Positions 53,697 to 62,156 of a stretch of DNA of 64,000 bases are shown here, in pieces (position 1 is the first letter of the stretch; the number at the start of each line of letters is the position of its first letter). The notes beneath the pieces are model-generated. The model did not search any database and had not been told where the DNA came from. It saw nothing but the letters and a program-made list of their open reading frames with translations. The stretch comes from Salinibacterium sp. NG253. Lineage in GTDB: Bacteria > Actinomycetota > Actinomycetes > Actinomycetales > Microbacteriaceae. A program made the position numbers and the translations under genes. Location of the stretch: positions 388,208 through 452,207 of the forward strand of contig NZ_JADYWF010000002.1 in assembly GCF_015864945.1 (NCBI RefSeq), in the 5' to 3' direction.

Positions 53697-54188
53697 TTAG
53701 CCCGAGTAGGTAGCGATCTTGGTGACCTCTACCGTGATCGACTTGCCGTTGGGTGCCGTGTAGGTGGTTGATTCGCCGACCTTGAGGCCGTTGATCGCCA
53801 TACCGAGCGGGCTCTTCTCGCTGTAGACATCGAGGTCGCTATCGTCGGCGACAATCTCCCGGCTGCCGAGAAGAAATACGCTCTCGTCGCCCATAATCTT
53901 GGCGGTAACAAGAATGCCGGGCTCAACAACACCGTCGTCGTCTTGAACATCGCCGACTACGGCATGGCGAAGAAGCTGGGTGAGAACGCGGATGCGGGCC
54001 TCAATTTTGCCCTGCTCTTCCTTGGCAGCGTGGTAGCCACCGTTCTCTTTGAGGTCGCCTTCTTCCCGCGCAGCCTCAATCTTCTTGGCAATTTCGTACC
54101 GTGCTTCGCCCGTAAGTTGTTCCAGTTCGGCGGTGCGACGATCGAACGCCTCCTGGGTCAACCACGTGACATCGTTTTGTGCAGCCAC
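53697..54188 (-). CDS. greA: Transcription elongation factor GreA
   Basis: GreA rescues backtracked RNA polymerase by stimulating transcript cleavage. The 163-residue protein has an N-terminal coiled coil (TAELEQLTGEARYEIAKKIEAAREEGDLKENGGYHAAKEEQGK). The tip acidic residues are in EEGDLKENGGYH near residue 40. The C-terminal FKBP-like domain includes YSEKSPLGMAINGLKVGESTTY. GGGAGA lies about 7 bases before GTG 54188. Convergent with ilvA. Confidence 0.95.
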   Translation of the reverse strand: MAAQNDVTWLTQEAFDRRTAELEQLTGEARYEIAKKIEAAREEGDLKENGGYHAAKEEQGKIEARIRVLTQLLRHAVVGDVQDDDGVVEPGILVTAKIMGDESVFLLGSREIVADDSDLDVYSEKSPLGMAINGLKVGESTTYTAPNGKSITVEVTKIATYSG

Positions 54189-54211
54189 TGTGCTTCTCCC
54201 TATACAAAAGA

Positions 54212-54237
54212 GAAACCGGCCGAAGACGACCGGTTTC
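54212..54237 (-). terminator. Terminator of the DUF4307 gene
   Basis: An 8-bp stem with arm GAAACCGG and a 10-base loop is followed on the minus strand by TCTTTTG. It lies just beyond the DUF4307 stop and ahead of greA. Confidence 0.65.
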
Positions 54238-54255
54238 GAGATGATTTGCTACAGC

Positions 54256-54711
54256 CTAGGTGAGCCAGCACCGGTAGATCAAGCCTGACACCGCTTGTTC
54301 GGTGGTGCGAACAGTGGTGCTCAACTCTCGATTGCGCTGATCGCCCCCGGGAACGTCGACGACTTTCCAGCCGATGATGGCAAAAGTGGAGTTGAGGGCC
54401 TGCACTGCACAGCGAGCATCTTGGTTCTCGGCAACGTTGAATTGCCACCGCACCTCGACCGCAGTGTCATCAATGAGTTCGTAGCCGGTGTCTTTCGCCT
54501 CGAACTGGGCGGGTGATTCCAGCAGGCCACCCCAGACGAGCCAGGCCGTAAAGACCGCAACGAAGGCTACGGCCACGGCGATCACAATCACCCGATTGTT
54601 GCGCTTCGCTTTCGGGCTGCGACCATAGCGGGCGTCCAAATCGGTGGCTGCTGCGGTGCCGGATGCGGCGCTGTCAGCGGTGCCAGTGGGGTTACTGGGT
54701 GCTTCGGGCAC
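54256..54711 (-). CDS. DUF4307 membrane protein
   Basis: The 151-residue protein has a hydrophilic N-terminus of about 38 residues with DLDARYGRSPKAKRNNR, one membrane helix (about 40-60), and a beta-rich extracytoplasmic domain with two Cys (DARCAVQAL, YRCWLT). This is the DUF4307 layout, a family found next to greA in actinobacteria. AAGGAG lies 8 bases before GTG 54711. In many relatives mca lies next to it; here it does not. Confidence 0.83.
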   Translation of the reverse strand: MPEAPSNPTGTADSAASGTAAATDLDARYGRSPKAKRNNRVIVIAVAVAFVAVFTAWLVWGGLLESPAQFEAKDTGYELIDDTAVEVRWQFNVAENQDARCAVQALNSTFAIIGWKVVDVPGGDQRNRELSTTVRTTEQAVSGLIYRCWLT

Positions 54712-54807
54712 GCGGGGCTCCTTCTTGCGACGGTATTCTTGTTACTGCAAGGTTATTCGCAAACTCGCATGATGAAATCATGGAGTGAACATCCCAGAGG
54801 ACAACAG

Positions 54808-55152
54808 TTGATTTCTTTCACTTCGCTCGCAACCAGTGCGATTCTCTGGACGGCTACTCCCAGCCCCGAACCGACGCTGTACCCGGCCTATGAGGGCGAC
54901 CCGAACTTGGTCACTCCCGGCGTGCTCGGCTTTATCGGCATCCTGTTCGTCGCGGTGGCCACGTTGTTTATCGTCATGGATATGAACCGTCGCGTGCGCC
55001 GCGTTCGCTACCGGGCGCTTGCTCAAGAAACGATCCAGGCCGAGCAGGCTGCGGCCGCCGGCGAGACCGATGGTCTCACCGATGCTGACGCCGATGGTGC
55101 CGCTGGTGCTGGCGATGCTGATGATGCTGCGCCTACACAACGGGCGGATTAG
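54808..55152 (+). CDS. Small single-pass membrane protein
   Basis: From TTG 54808 the product is about 114 residues: ISFTSLATSAILWTATPSPEPTL outside, one membrane helix (VLGFIGILFVAVATLFIVMDM), then a basic RRVRRVRYRA stretch and an Ala/Asp/Glu-rich tail. AGAGGA lies 7 bases before this TTG; in-frame ATGs at 54769 and 54772 are alternatives. Similar short proteins often neighbour mca and DUF4307 in actinobacteria. No function is known. The tail overlaps the convergent trhA gene by 20 bases. Confidence 0.65.
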   Translation: MISFTSLATSAILWTATPSPEPTLYPAYEGDPNLVTPGVLGFIGILFVAVATLFIVMDMNRRVRRVRYRALAQETIQAEQAAAAGETDGLTDADADGAAGAGDADDAAPTQRAD

Positions 55153-55882
55153 TCGCCACGAGAAAGATACCGACCCAGTGGCAGAGGAACGCCAGTAGCG
55201 TCAACGTGTGAAAGATCTCGTGGAACCCGAACACTCCGGGCACGGGATTCGGTCGCTTGAGACCGTAGATGACAGCGCCAACGGTGTAGAAAAGTCCACC
55301 GGCCAGGATGAGGGTCATCATGATCCAGTTGGCTTGGAAGAAGTCGACGATGAACATCATCGCGCCCCAGCCGAGCAACACATACAGCGGAACGTAGAGC
55401 CAGCGCGGGGCCCCCACCCAGAAGATGCGGAAGCCGATGCCGAGAGCAGCACCGCTCCACACGATCCAGAGCAGAATGGTGGCCTTCTCGGGCGGAAGCG
55501 CCAGAACCGTGATCGGGGTATAGGAGCCGGCAATCAGCAAGAAGATATTGGAGTGATCGAAACGCTTCAGCATCATCCGCGTCTTCTCGCTCCAATTGAA
55601 GCGGTGGTACAGGGCAGAGATTCCAAACAGCATGAGCGACGACGCTACGAAGACCGCTGAGCTGACCTTGGCAGCGGTGCCATCGGCCATGACCAGCAGG
55701 ATGACGCCGAGCACAATCGCCAGCGGGAACGTGCCGGCGTGGATCCAACCGCGCCACGTTGGTTTCGTGTCGGCCGGGTCGCTCGTCATCACATCATCGA
55801 CGAACGGAAGCTCGGGAAGGCGCGATGCGTCTTCCTTCTCAACGGCCGCTGCAGCAGCGAGATCGGCGGCATCTTGGTTCAT
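55133..55882 (-). CDS. trhA: Hemolysin III / TrhA family membrane protein
   Basis: The 249-residue protein has a hydrophilic N-terminus of about 45 residues and seven membrane helices of the PAQR-like hemolysin III family. Conserved motifs are FVASSLMLFGISALYHRFNWSEKTR with Ser and His near residue 85, LKRFDHSNIFLLIAGSYTPI near 108, and a C-terminal FGFHEIFHTLTLLAFLCHWVGIF near 220 carrying the likely metal-binding His. Roles in lipid homeostasis have been proposed. ATG 55882 was preferred to an upstream ATG (55888) because TAAACT ends 6 bases before it. Confidence 0.88.
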   Translation of the reverse strand: MNQDAADLAAAAAVEKEDASRLPELPFVDDVMTSDPADTKPTWRGWIHAGTFPLAIVLGVILLVMADGTAAKVSSAVFVASSLMLFGISALYHRFNWSEKTRMMLKRFDHSNIFLLIAGSYTPITVLALPPEKATILLWIVWSGAALGIGFRIFWVGAPRWLYVPLYVLLGWGAMMFIVDFFQANWIMMTLILAGGLFYTVGAVIYGLKRPNPVPGVFGFHEIFHTLTLLAFLCHWVGIFLVATNPPVV

Positions 55883-55888
55883 GCTCAC

Positions 55889-55894
55889 AGTTTA
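55889..55894 (-). promoter_or_regulatory. Probable -10 box of trhA
   Basis: TAAACT (minus strand) ends 6 bases before ATG 55882. Confidence 0.5.
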
Positions 55895-55933
55895 CGCCTG
55901 ACGTAGATTCACTTGTTCAGTGCCAGAGTGGTC

Positions 55934-55939
55934 TAACGT
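55934..55939 (+). promoter_or_regulatory. Probable -10 box of uppS
   Basis: TAACGT ends 6 bases before GTG 55946. It lies back to back with the trhA promoter in a 63-base divergent interval. Confidence 0.5.
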
Positions 55940-55945
55940 AGTTCC

Positions 55946-56731
55946 GTGAGTAAGCGACAGTCTGCATTAGCTCGCGGTTTTCTTTACGGTCTTTACCAGA
56001 AAAAACTGCGGCGCCAGCTAGAGGGCCAGCAATTGCCGCGCCACGTAGCCATGATCATCGATGGCAACCGGCGTTGGGCCAAATTGAAGGATCTTGAGAC
56101 GGCCGCCCACGGTCATCGCGCCGGCGCGGCCAAGTATCGAGAATTTCTGGTCTGGTGCGACGACCTCGACATTTCAGTGGCGACGCTCTACCTGCTCTCG
56201 ACCGACAATCTCACCAGTCGATCTCCCGAAGAATTGAACGAGCTGTTCACGATAATTGGTGATCTTGCCGAAGATCTGTCGCACTTTCGCGACTGGCGCG
56301 TTCAACATGTGGGATCGGATGCTGGCCTTCCCGAGCAGCTCAAAGCCCAACTCAAGGGCGCTCACGAGCGCACCGCAGATAACACCGGCCTGCACGTAAA
56401 CCTCGCCATCGGCTACGGCGGACGCCACGAAATCGCTGAAGCCATGCGCCGTATCGTGCGCAACCACAGCGATGAGGGCCACAGCCTTGACGCTCTCGCT
56501 GAGCTTCTCACCCCGGAACTCATTGGTGAGCACCTTTACACCAAGGGCCAGCCAGACCCCGACCTCGTCATCCGTACCTCGGGGGAGCAGCGCATTAGCG
56601 ACTTCATGCTCTGGCAATCTGCCCACAGCGAGCTGTACTTCATGGAAGCGTTGGGCCCCGATCTTCGCGAGGTCGATTTCTTGCGCGCCCTTCGTGATTT
56701 CTCGCGGCGTAACCGCCGCTTCGGTGCCTAG
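55946..56731 (+). CDS. uppS: Isoprenyl transferase (undecaprenyl/decaprenyl diphosphate synthase family)
   Basis: This 261-residue cis-prenyltransferase extends a prenyl diphosphate with IPP to make the carrier lipid for wall synthesis. HVAMIIDGNRRWAKL near residue 32 holds the catalytic Asp. GHRAGAAKYREFLVWCDDL near 53 and the C-terminal PDPDLVIRTSGEQRISDFMLWQSAHSELYF near 205 complete the family signature. Actinobacteria often carry two such enzymes with different chain lengths, which cannot be told apart here. Start GTG 55946. Confidence 0.93.
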   Translation: MSKRQSALARGFLYGLYQKKLRRQLEGQQLPRHVAMIIDGNRRWAKLKDLETAAHGHRAGAAKYREFLVWCDDLDISVATLYLLSTDNLTSRSPEELNELFTIIGDLAEDLSHFRDWRVQHVGSDAGLPEQLKAQLKGAHERTADNTGLHVNLAIGYGGRHEIAEAMRRIVRNHSDEGHSLDALAELLTPELIGEHLYTKGQPDPDLVIRTSGEQRISDFMLWQSAHSELYFMEALGPDLREVDFLRALRDFSRRNRRFGA

Positions 56732-56832
56732 CCACGAACGAAATGTGACGCGATGGTGTCTTATGGCGTGTCGCTGCGCCCAGATTGCGTGACGGGTTTA
56801 GCGTTCAATCCATCAGGTATGGCGCCTGATCG

Positions 56833-56905
56833 AGACGGCCACGTAAGTTCGTTTTCGTAAAGTACTGGCCGTCTTCGCAGACTGGATCCGAGTGCTCGCA
56901 CTCGG
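56833..56905 (+). promoter_or_regulatory. Two hairpins upstream of the PhoH-like gene
   Basis: A 9-bp stem (arm AGACGGCCA, 56833-56841 with 56866-56874) is followed by CCGAGTG-CTCG-CACTCGG (56888-56905). The second ends just before the coding start. The first may terminate uppS. The second could influence translation of the PhoH-like gene. Confidence 0.4.
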
Positions 56906-56919
56906 GGATGGAGTGCACG

Positions 56920-58281
56920 TTGGCCGACCTAGCAACCCCCAAGACCACGATCACCACGTCGAAGGCGGGAGGGCGGGCCCAACGACAAGCCGAGCGCACG
57001 TACGTGCTCGATACTTCTGTTTTGCTCTCCGACCCGAGCTCGATCAAGCGGTTCGCTGAACACAATGTTGTTCTGCCCGTCGTGGTCATCACCGAACTCG
57101 AAGCCAAGCGCAACGACCCCGAGATTGGGTACTTCGCCAGGCAAGCGCTGCGCAGTCTTGACGAGATGCGCGTCAAGCATGAGCGCCTCGACTTTCCCAT
57201 CTCGGTGGGTGACGACGGCGGCACGCTGCGTGTCGAGCTCAATCACTCCAATATGTCTGTGCTTCCCTCCGGGCTGCAGCTGGGCGATAACGATTCGCGA
57301 ATCCTTGCGGTTGCGCTCAACCTCGCCAACGAGGGGCTGGATGTCACTGTCGTTTCGAAAGATCTTCCCCTGCGAGTGAAGGCGGCATCCATCGGTCTCG
57401 CGGCCGAGGAGTACCGCGCTGAGCTCGCGGTGGACTCGGGCTGGACTGGTCAAGCTGAGATTGAACTCAGCGGCGATCAGGTCGCCGAGCTCTACGACAA
57501 GGAGCGTTTGCAGACGCGTGCGGTGGGAGACCTGCCCATCAACACCGGGCTTGTGGTTACCTCCGAACGAGGTTCAGCCTTGGCGCGAGTAACAGCGCGC
57601 GGCACGATGTCGCTCGTTCGTGGCGATCGCGAAATCTTCGGATTGCATGGCCGCAGCGCCGAGCAGCGACTGGCTATCGAGATGCTTCTCGATCCTGAAC
57701 TGGGCATCGTCTCGCTCGGGGGAAGTGCCGGTACAGGAAAGTCTGCCCTTGCCCTCTGCGCCGGTCTCGAAGCGGTGCTGGAGAAGCAGCAGCACCGCAA
57801 GATCATGGTGTTCCGTCCGCTCTACGCCGTCGGTGGCCAGGAGCTGGGCTATCTGCCCGGTGATGCGGCCGAGAAGATGAACCCGTGGGCGCAGGCAGTG
57901 TTCGACACTCTCGGCTCGGTTGTCTCGGAAAACGTTCTCGAGGAAGTGCTTGATCGGGGACTGCTCGAGGTGCTTCCGCTCACTCACATCCGTGGTCGTT
58001 CCCTTCACGATGCGTTTGTGATTGTGGATGAGGCGCAGTCGCTTGAACGGAATGTTCTGTTGACAGTGCTTAGTCGCATCGGTCAGAACTCACGTGTCGT
58101 GTTAACTCACGATGTGGCGCAGCGCGACAACCTCCGCGTCGGACGCCATGATGGCGTCGCTTCGGTGATTGAAACCCTCAAGGGCCATTCCCTCTTTGGG
58201 CACATCACACTCACGCGCTCGGAACGTTCCGCTATCGCCGCTCTCGTCACCGAGCTTTTGGAAGGTAACGACATCGCCTAA
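56920..58281 (+). CDS. PIN-PhoH fusion protein (PhoH2-like RNA helicase/ribonuclease)
   Basis: The protein has about 453 residues. An N-terminal PIN ribonuclease domain (about 28-160) opens with [16 protein letters not shown], giving the first acidic residues, and has [10 protein letters not shown] PhoH ATPase domain (about 225-450) has Walker [15 protein letters not shown] near 268 and Walker [14 protein letters not shown] near 366. PhoH2 proteins act as RNA unwinding and cleaving enzymes. TTG 56920 was chosen because GGAG lies 6 bases upstream; in-frame ATG 56908 overlaps that GGAG and would add four residues. Confidence 0.88.
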   Translation: MADLATPKTTITTSKAGGRAQRQAERTYVLDTSVLLSDPSSIKRFAEHNVVLPVVVITELEAKRNDPEIGYFARQALRSLDEMRVKHERLDFPISVGDDGGTLRVELNHSNMSVLPSGLQLGDNDSRILAVALNLANEGLDVTVVSKDLPLRVKAASIGLAAEEYRAELAVDSGWTGQAEIELSGDQVAELYDKERLQTRAVGDLPINTGLVVTSERGSALARVTARGTMSLVRGDREIFGLHGRSAEQRLAIEMLLDPELGIVSLGGSAGTGKSALALCAGLEAVLEKQQHRKIMVFRPLYAVGGQELGYLPGDAAEKMNPWAQAVFDTLGSVVSENVLEEVLDRGLLEVLPLTHIRGRSLHDAFVIVDEAQSLERNVLLTVLSRIGQNSRVVLTHDVAQRDNLRVGRHDGVASVIETLKGHSLFGHITLTRSERSAIAALVTELLEGNDIA

Positions 58282-58330
58282 CGAACACGGTCGTCTTACG
58301 GCTTAGCTCGTCTAACGATTGGCTGACAAA

Positions 58331-58372
58331 GTCTGAGCACGCAGCGTGAGTGTCAGCGGGGCGTGCTCAGAC
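58331..58372. promoter_or_regulatory. Perfect 12-bp inverted repeat between the PhoH-like gene and the next gene
   Basis: Arm GTCTGAGCACGC at 58331-58342 is mirrored at 58361-58372 across an 18-base loop. It could terminate the PhoH-like transcript, or act as an operator since it covers the -35 region of the next gene. GCTGAC/GTCAGC (58322-58327, 58352-58357) gives a competing pairing. Confidence 0.6.
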
Positions 58373-58376
58373 AACG

Positions 58377-58382
58377 TAAGGT
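58377..58382 (+). promoter_or_regulatory. Probable -10 box of the hypothetical membrane protein gene
   Basis: TAAGGT ends 6 bases before GTG 58389. Confidence 0.45.
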
Positions 58383-58388
58383 TTTCTC

Positions 58389-59156
58389 GTGGGCTCGGTG
58401 TGGTGGTTTTTGGCAATTCCCCTTGGGATTGCCGCGGTGTGGGCGATACTCGCACCCCGAAACCAATGGCGGAGCCTTTTTTCGTGGTCGGTAGCTAACG
58501 CCCACTCCTCAGAACCAGGTGGGGCCGCTTATGCCTCCCGCCAGCTCATCGCTGGCATTGCGCTCGGGCTAGCCCTGCTCGTAGTGGTATTCGCCGTGAT
58601 CGCTAGTACCGCACGCACCCCGCAAGAGCCCTCGCACGTCAGTGTTCTCGAACAGACGTGGGGGTCGCCAGCGCCGTTGTTCGTGTACCGCACGTTCCAA
58701 CCCGCGAAGTCGCCTGATCCCGCCCTCGTTGACGTCCCGATTGAGGATTACCTCCCGGTGAACGACGATGAGGCGGCGCCGCTGTATTTGCTCGACCTCG
58801 AACCATTTTCGCGGCTCGGCACCACGAACATTCCGGGTTACATCGGCAGTGAGCCCGACGAAACAGATTCGACGATTGGTCGAGCAGATGTCTTGATTCA
58901 TGTGCGTGGCCCGCTGCTGTGCGTTCCTCGTCGGGTTGTCGTCGTCGAGGGCCCCGAGAGCGTGCAAATCGCTGTTCAGTATGGCTTGCCCACGCCGAGC
59001 GATGGGTCAAAACCTGATAACGCTGAAGCATGCCCGCTCGGTGAAGACCTCACCGGCTCAGTGCTCATCCCGATCACGTTGAAAGACGTAATAGGAGAGC
59101 GTTCCGTCGAAAGTCTCGACGGAACGCCCCTCACACTGGTGCAAACAGGTAGTTAG
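58389..59156 (+). CDS. Hypothetical membrane-anchored protein
   Basis: The 255-residue protein has two N-terminal membrane segments (about residues 3-20 and 50-75) and a large extracytoplasmic part with no recognised domain. The exported region contains [40 protein letters not shown] and two Cys ([16 protein letters not shown]) that may pair. It is flanked by a perfect palindrome upstream and the convergent fumC, whose stop it overlaps by 4 bases. The function is unknown. Confidence 0.7.
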   Translation: MGSVWWFLAIPLGIAAVWAILAPRNQWRSLFSWSVANAHSSEPGGAAYASRQLIAGIALGLALLVVVFAVIASTARTPQEPSHVSVLEQTWGSPAPLFVYRTFQPAKSPDPALVDVPIEDYLPVNDDEAAPLYLLDLEPFSRLGTTNIPGYIGSEPDETDSTIGRADVLIHVRGPLLCVPRRVVVVEGPESVQIAVQYGLPTPSDGSKPDNAEACPLGEDLTGSVLIPITLKDVIGERSVESLDGTPLTLVQTGS

Positions 59157-60550
59157 CCAGGCGTCGTCATCGACAGAACGTCGAGGGCGGCATCAAGCTG
59201 TTCGAGCGTGACTTCGCCCCGCTCGACAAAGCCGAGGTCAATCACGGCTTCACGCACGGTGATTGACTGTGCAACAGCGTGCTTGGCGATCTTGGAAGCT
59301 GCTTCGTACCCGATGATCTTGTTCAGCGGCGTCACGATCGACGGCGATGATTCCGCGAGAGCCAGAGCACGCTCGAGGTTCGCTTCGAGACCGTCAACGG
59401 TCTTGTCGGCGAGGGCGCGCAACGAGTTCGAAAGCAGACGGCTCGACTCGAGCAGCGACGTGCCCATGACGGGGATCGCGACGTTGAGTTCGAATGCTCC
59501 GGATGCTCCGCCCCAAGCGATGGTCGCGTCGTTGCCGATAACGCGAGCGCACACCATGAGTACGGCTTCGGGGATTACCGGGTTGACCTTGCCGGGCATG
59601 ATCGAGGAGCCGGGCTGGAGGTCGGGGATCTGAAGCTCGCCGAGGCCGGTGTTGGGGCCGGAGCCCATCCAACGGAGGTCGTTGCAAATCTTGGTGACGG
59701 AGACAGCGATAACGCGAAGTGCCCCAGACGCTTCAACAAGCGAATCGCGAGCACCTTGAGCTTCGAAGTGGTCTTCGGCTTCGGTGATCGGCAGGCCGGA
59801 GTTCTCGGCGAGGATCTCGATCACGCGCTGCGGGAAGCCGAGCGGAGTGTTGATTCCGGTGCCCACGGCGGTGCCGCCGAGGGGAACCTCTGCGACGCGG
59901 GGGATCGCCGACTGGATGCGGGCGATGCCGAGACGAATCTGGCGGGCGTAGCCGGCAAATTCTTGGCCAAGGGTCACGGGGGTGGCATCCATGAGGTGGG
60001 TGCGGCCAGCCTTGACAGCGCCCTTCCACAGCTCGGCCTTCACGTCGAGGGCTGCAGCGAGGTGCTCGAGCGACGGGATGAGGTCACCGATGAGCGCACC
60101 GGTCACGGCAAGGTGCACCGAGGTGGGGAACACGTCATTCGACGACTGTGATGCGTTCACGTGGTCGTTGGGGTGAACGGCACTGCCGAGCGAGTCGGTG
60201 GCGAGTCGAGCAAGAACTTCGTTCATGTTCATGTTCGAGGAGGTGCCGCTGCCGGTCTGGTACGTGTCTACCGGGAACTGGTTGTGGAACTGACCGTCGA
60301 TGATCTGGTCTGCAGCGCCCACAATGGCGTCCGCGATGGCGGGGTCGAGCTTGCCGAGTTCGCTGTTGGCGATTGCGGCGGCACGCTTGACGCGGGCGAG
60401 AGCGACGATCTGTGCGGGCTCAAGGCCAGTGCCCGAGATGGGAAAGTTCTCTACTGCGCGCTGCGTCTGAGCGCCGTAGAGGGCATCCTTGGGCACGCGA
60501 ACCTCGCCCATGGTGTCGTGTTCGATGCGGTATTCGGTGGAACTCGTCAC
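59153..60550 (-). CDS. fumC: Class II fumarate hydratase
   Basis: It interconverts fumarate and L-malate in the TCA cycle, without an iron-sulfur cluster. The 465-residue protein has [25 protein letters not shown] at the N-terminus, [16 protein letters not shown] near residue 99, [18 protein letters not shown] near 130, and the catalytic loop [17 protein letters not shown] near 318. AAAGGA lies about 10 bases before GTG 60550. The downstream order fumC, carbonic anhydrase, DUF4245, xseB, xseA is conserved in actinobacteria. Confidence 0.95.
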   Translation of the reverse strand: MTSSTEYRIEHDTMGEVRVPKDALYGAQTQRAVENFPISGTGLEPAQIVALARVKRAAAIANSELGKLDPAIADAIVGAADQIIDGQFHNQFPVDTYQTGSGTSSNMNMNEVLARLATDSLGSAVHPNDHVNASQSSNDVFPTSVHLAVTGALIGDLIPSLEHLAAALDVKAELWKGAVKAGRTHLMDATPVTLGQEFAGYARQIRLGIARIQSAIPRVAEVPLGGTAVGTGINTPLGFPQRVIEILAENSGLPITEAEDHFEAQGARDSLVEASGALRVIAVSVTKICNDLRWMGSGPNTGLGELQIPDLQPGSSIMPGKVNPVIPEAVLMVCARVIGNDATIAWGGASGAFELNVAIPVMGTSLLESSRLLSNSLRALADKTVDGLEANLERALALAESSPSIVTPLNKIIGYEAASKIAKHAVAQSITVREAVIDLGFVERGEVTLEQLDAALDVLSMTTPG

Positions 60551-60603
60551 AGCGTTGTAATCCTTTGTTTGCGAGCGAACTGGGTGAGACGTGGTGGAGG
60601 GCG

Positions 60604-61245
60604 CTAAACCGTGCCGATAACGAGGTCGGGGACTGCCCGACCCTCAAGCAAACGGTAGTTCGCGCCTACTACTGCAAGGGTACCTGCGGCTACCGCATCA
60701 CTGATGAGTTCTGACGCATTCATGAGCTCAAGAATGGTGGCGCGCAAATGAATGCGTCCAACGTCGTAGGCATTGATCTCATCGATCGTTACCGCGCCTG
60801 ATTCGCTGCCCGCAACGCGACGAACGGCGGGCACAATTTTTGAGATCAACGATTGGATGTGCGGGGGCAGTGCGGGAGCATCCGCTGTCTGGGATTCGAT
60901 GGCCGCAGCAACAGCACCGCACTCGTCGTGGCCGAGAACGAGAATCAGCGGCACATTGAGCACGCTCACCGCATATTCGAGGGAGCCCACGACGGAGCTG
61001 GAGATGACTTGACCCGCGTTTCGCACGACGAAAAGATCTCCGAGGCCTTTATCGAAAATGATTTCGGCGGCGAGACGGGAGTCGCTGCAGCCGAACAGTG
61101 CGGCGTGCGGGGCTTGAGCATTGGCCAACTCAGTGCGACGCTCGACATCTTGACGGGGATGCGCGGGTGCGCCAGCAACGAATCGCTCGTTGCCGCGCGA
61201 CATTTCATTCCAGACCTGGGCAGGTGTTTTGGTGGGATTCGTCAT
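60604..61245 (-). CDS. Beta-carbonic anhydrase
   Basis: It hydrates CO2 to bicarbonate with an active-site zinc. The 213-residue protein has the zinc ligands and dyad in [18 protein letters not shown] (Cys, then Asp-Ser-Arg; near residue 52) and LGHDECGAV (His and Cys; near 104). [23 protein letters not shown] lies between. GGAGA lies just before ATG 61245. Its start overlaps the DUF4245 stop by 4 bases, so the cluster from xseB down is likely one operon. Confidence 0.93.
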   Translation of the reverse strand: MTNPTKTPAQVWNEMSRGNERFVAGAPAHPRQDVERRTELANAQAPHAALFGCSDSRLAAEIIFDKGLGDLFVVRNAGQVISSSVVGSLEYAVSVLNVPLILVLGHDECGAVAAAIESQTADAPALPPHIQSLISKIVPAVRRVAGSESGAVTIDEINAYDVGRIHLRATILELMNASELISDAVAAGTLAVVGANYRLLEGRAVPDLVIGTV

Positions 61246-61889
61246 GGTGTCTCCACATCGGCGGCGATGGACGCCGCAAGTAGTTCAAACTCGGAATCTG
61301 CGGCGGTTCCATGCAAAACAACAGTGCTGCCCGCGAGCTCCGCCGAGAGCGCGTAGGCATAGTTTCCGGTGTCGGAATCAGAGCGGCGATCGTAAATCGT
61401 CCATTTGATGCCGTCGATCACGATCGTGCCGGTAGCGAGGGCGCCATCCGTCACGATTCCGACCCACGTGGGGTTCGCTTCGATGCCCTGTTCAAGCGCG
61501 ATGAACTGTGCCCCCGAGGTGTCAGTGGATGGCGTAACGAGTCCGATGTACCAGGTCTGCACGGATGATGTGGTTCCCAATCGCGCCGAGTTGGCGTACC
61601 AGGACTCCGGCAGCGAGGGAGCAAGAAGTGGTTCGCTCGCATCGGTCTGGGCATCCGCGGCGATCGTCTGGTAATCAGCGACCACGGGGGTTTCTTCGCT
61701 AGGGCGAACAACAACAAGCACAAGAAACAACACGACAACGAGGGACGCCACAGTGGCGCCGACCAAATTGAGGAGCGTCTGGTTGGCGCGGTGCTTGCGC
61801 GAGTTCTCTGCCTTGCGCGCGAAAGTCTCTTCGGGAGTTTCGGGGCGACCCAGCTCGGCGACGATGCGCGGTTCGGTGCTCTTAGCCAT
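61242..61889 (-). CDS. DUF4245 domain membrane protein
   Basis: The 215-residue protein has about 38 cytosolic residues, one membrane helix (LNLVGATVASLVVVLFLVLVVV, about 40-62) and an extracytoplasmic DUF4245 domain. The latter shows PESWYANSARLG, WYIGLVTPSTDTSGAQFIALEQ and WTIYDRRSDSDTGNYAYAL. DUF4245 proteins of unknown function recur between carbonic anhydrase or fumC and the exonuclease VII genes of actinobacteria. Its ATG shares one base with the xseB stop. Confidence 0.87.
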   Translation of the reverse strand: MAKSTEPRIVAELGRPETPEETFARKAENSRKHRANQTLLNLVGATVASLVVVLFLVLVVVRPSEETPVVADYQTIAADAQTDASEPLLAPSLPESWYANSARLGTTSSVQTWYIGLVTPSTDTSGAQFIALEQGIEANPTWVGIVTDGALATGTIVIDGIKWTIYDRRSDSDTGNYAYALSAELAGSTVVLHGTAADSEFELLAASIAADVETP

Positions 61890-62137
61890 TAGTGGTCGGT
61901 GCTCGCGTCAGCAGCGCCATCAGCAGTGCCGCCGCTGCGGGCAGCATCGAGGCGGGCGCGGGCGCCGATAAGCCACTCCTCGCAACGCTGGGCGAGAGCT
62001 TCGCCACGTTCCCAGAACGCCAACGACTGTTCGAGTGTTGCCGAGCCCTGCTCGAGCTCGTTGACTACAGCAATGAGCTCATCCCGAGCTTCTTCATAAC
62101 TGAGCTCGCTGACGGGGGTTTCGCTGGGGGTAGCCAC
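61889..62137 (-). CDS. xseB: Exodeoxyribonuclease VII small subunit
   Basis: The 82-residue helical protein combines with several XseB copies and one XseA to form exonuclease [47 protein letters not shown] is the family core. TAGAAT ends 6 bases before GTG 62137, within the gap after xseA. The tail ([15 protein letters not shown]) is low complexity. Confidence 0.93.
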   Translation of the reverse strand: MATPSETPVSELSYEEARDELIAVVNELEQGSATLEQSLAFWERGEALAQRCEEWLIGARARLDAARSGGTADGAADASTDH

Positions 62138-62143
62138 GATGTA

Positions 62144-62149
62144 ATTCTA
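62144..62149 (-). promoter_or_regulatory. Probable -10 box of xseB
   Basis: TAGAAT (minus strand) ends 6 bases before GTG 62137, which may allow xseB and downstream genes to be expressed separately from xseA. Confidence 0.45.
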
Positions 62150-62156
62150 CTGTTCT

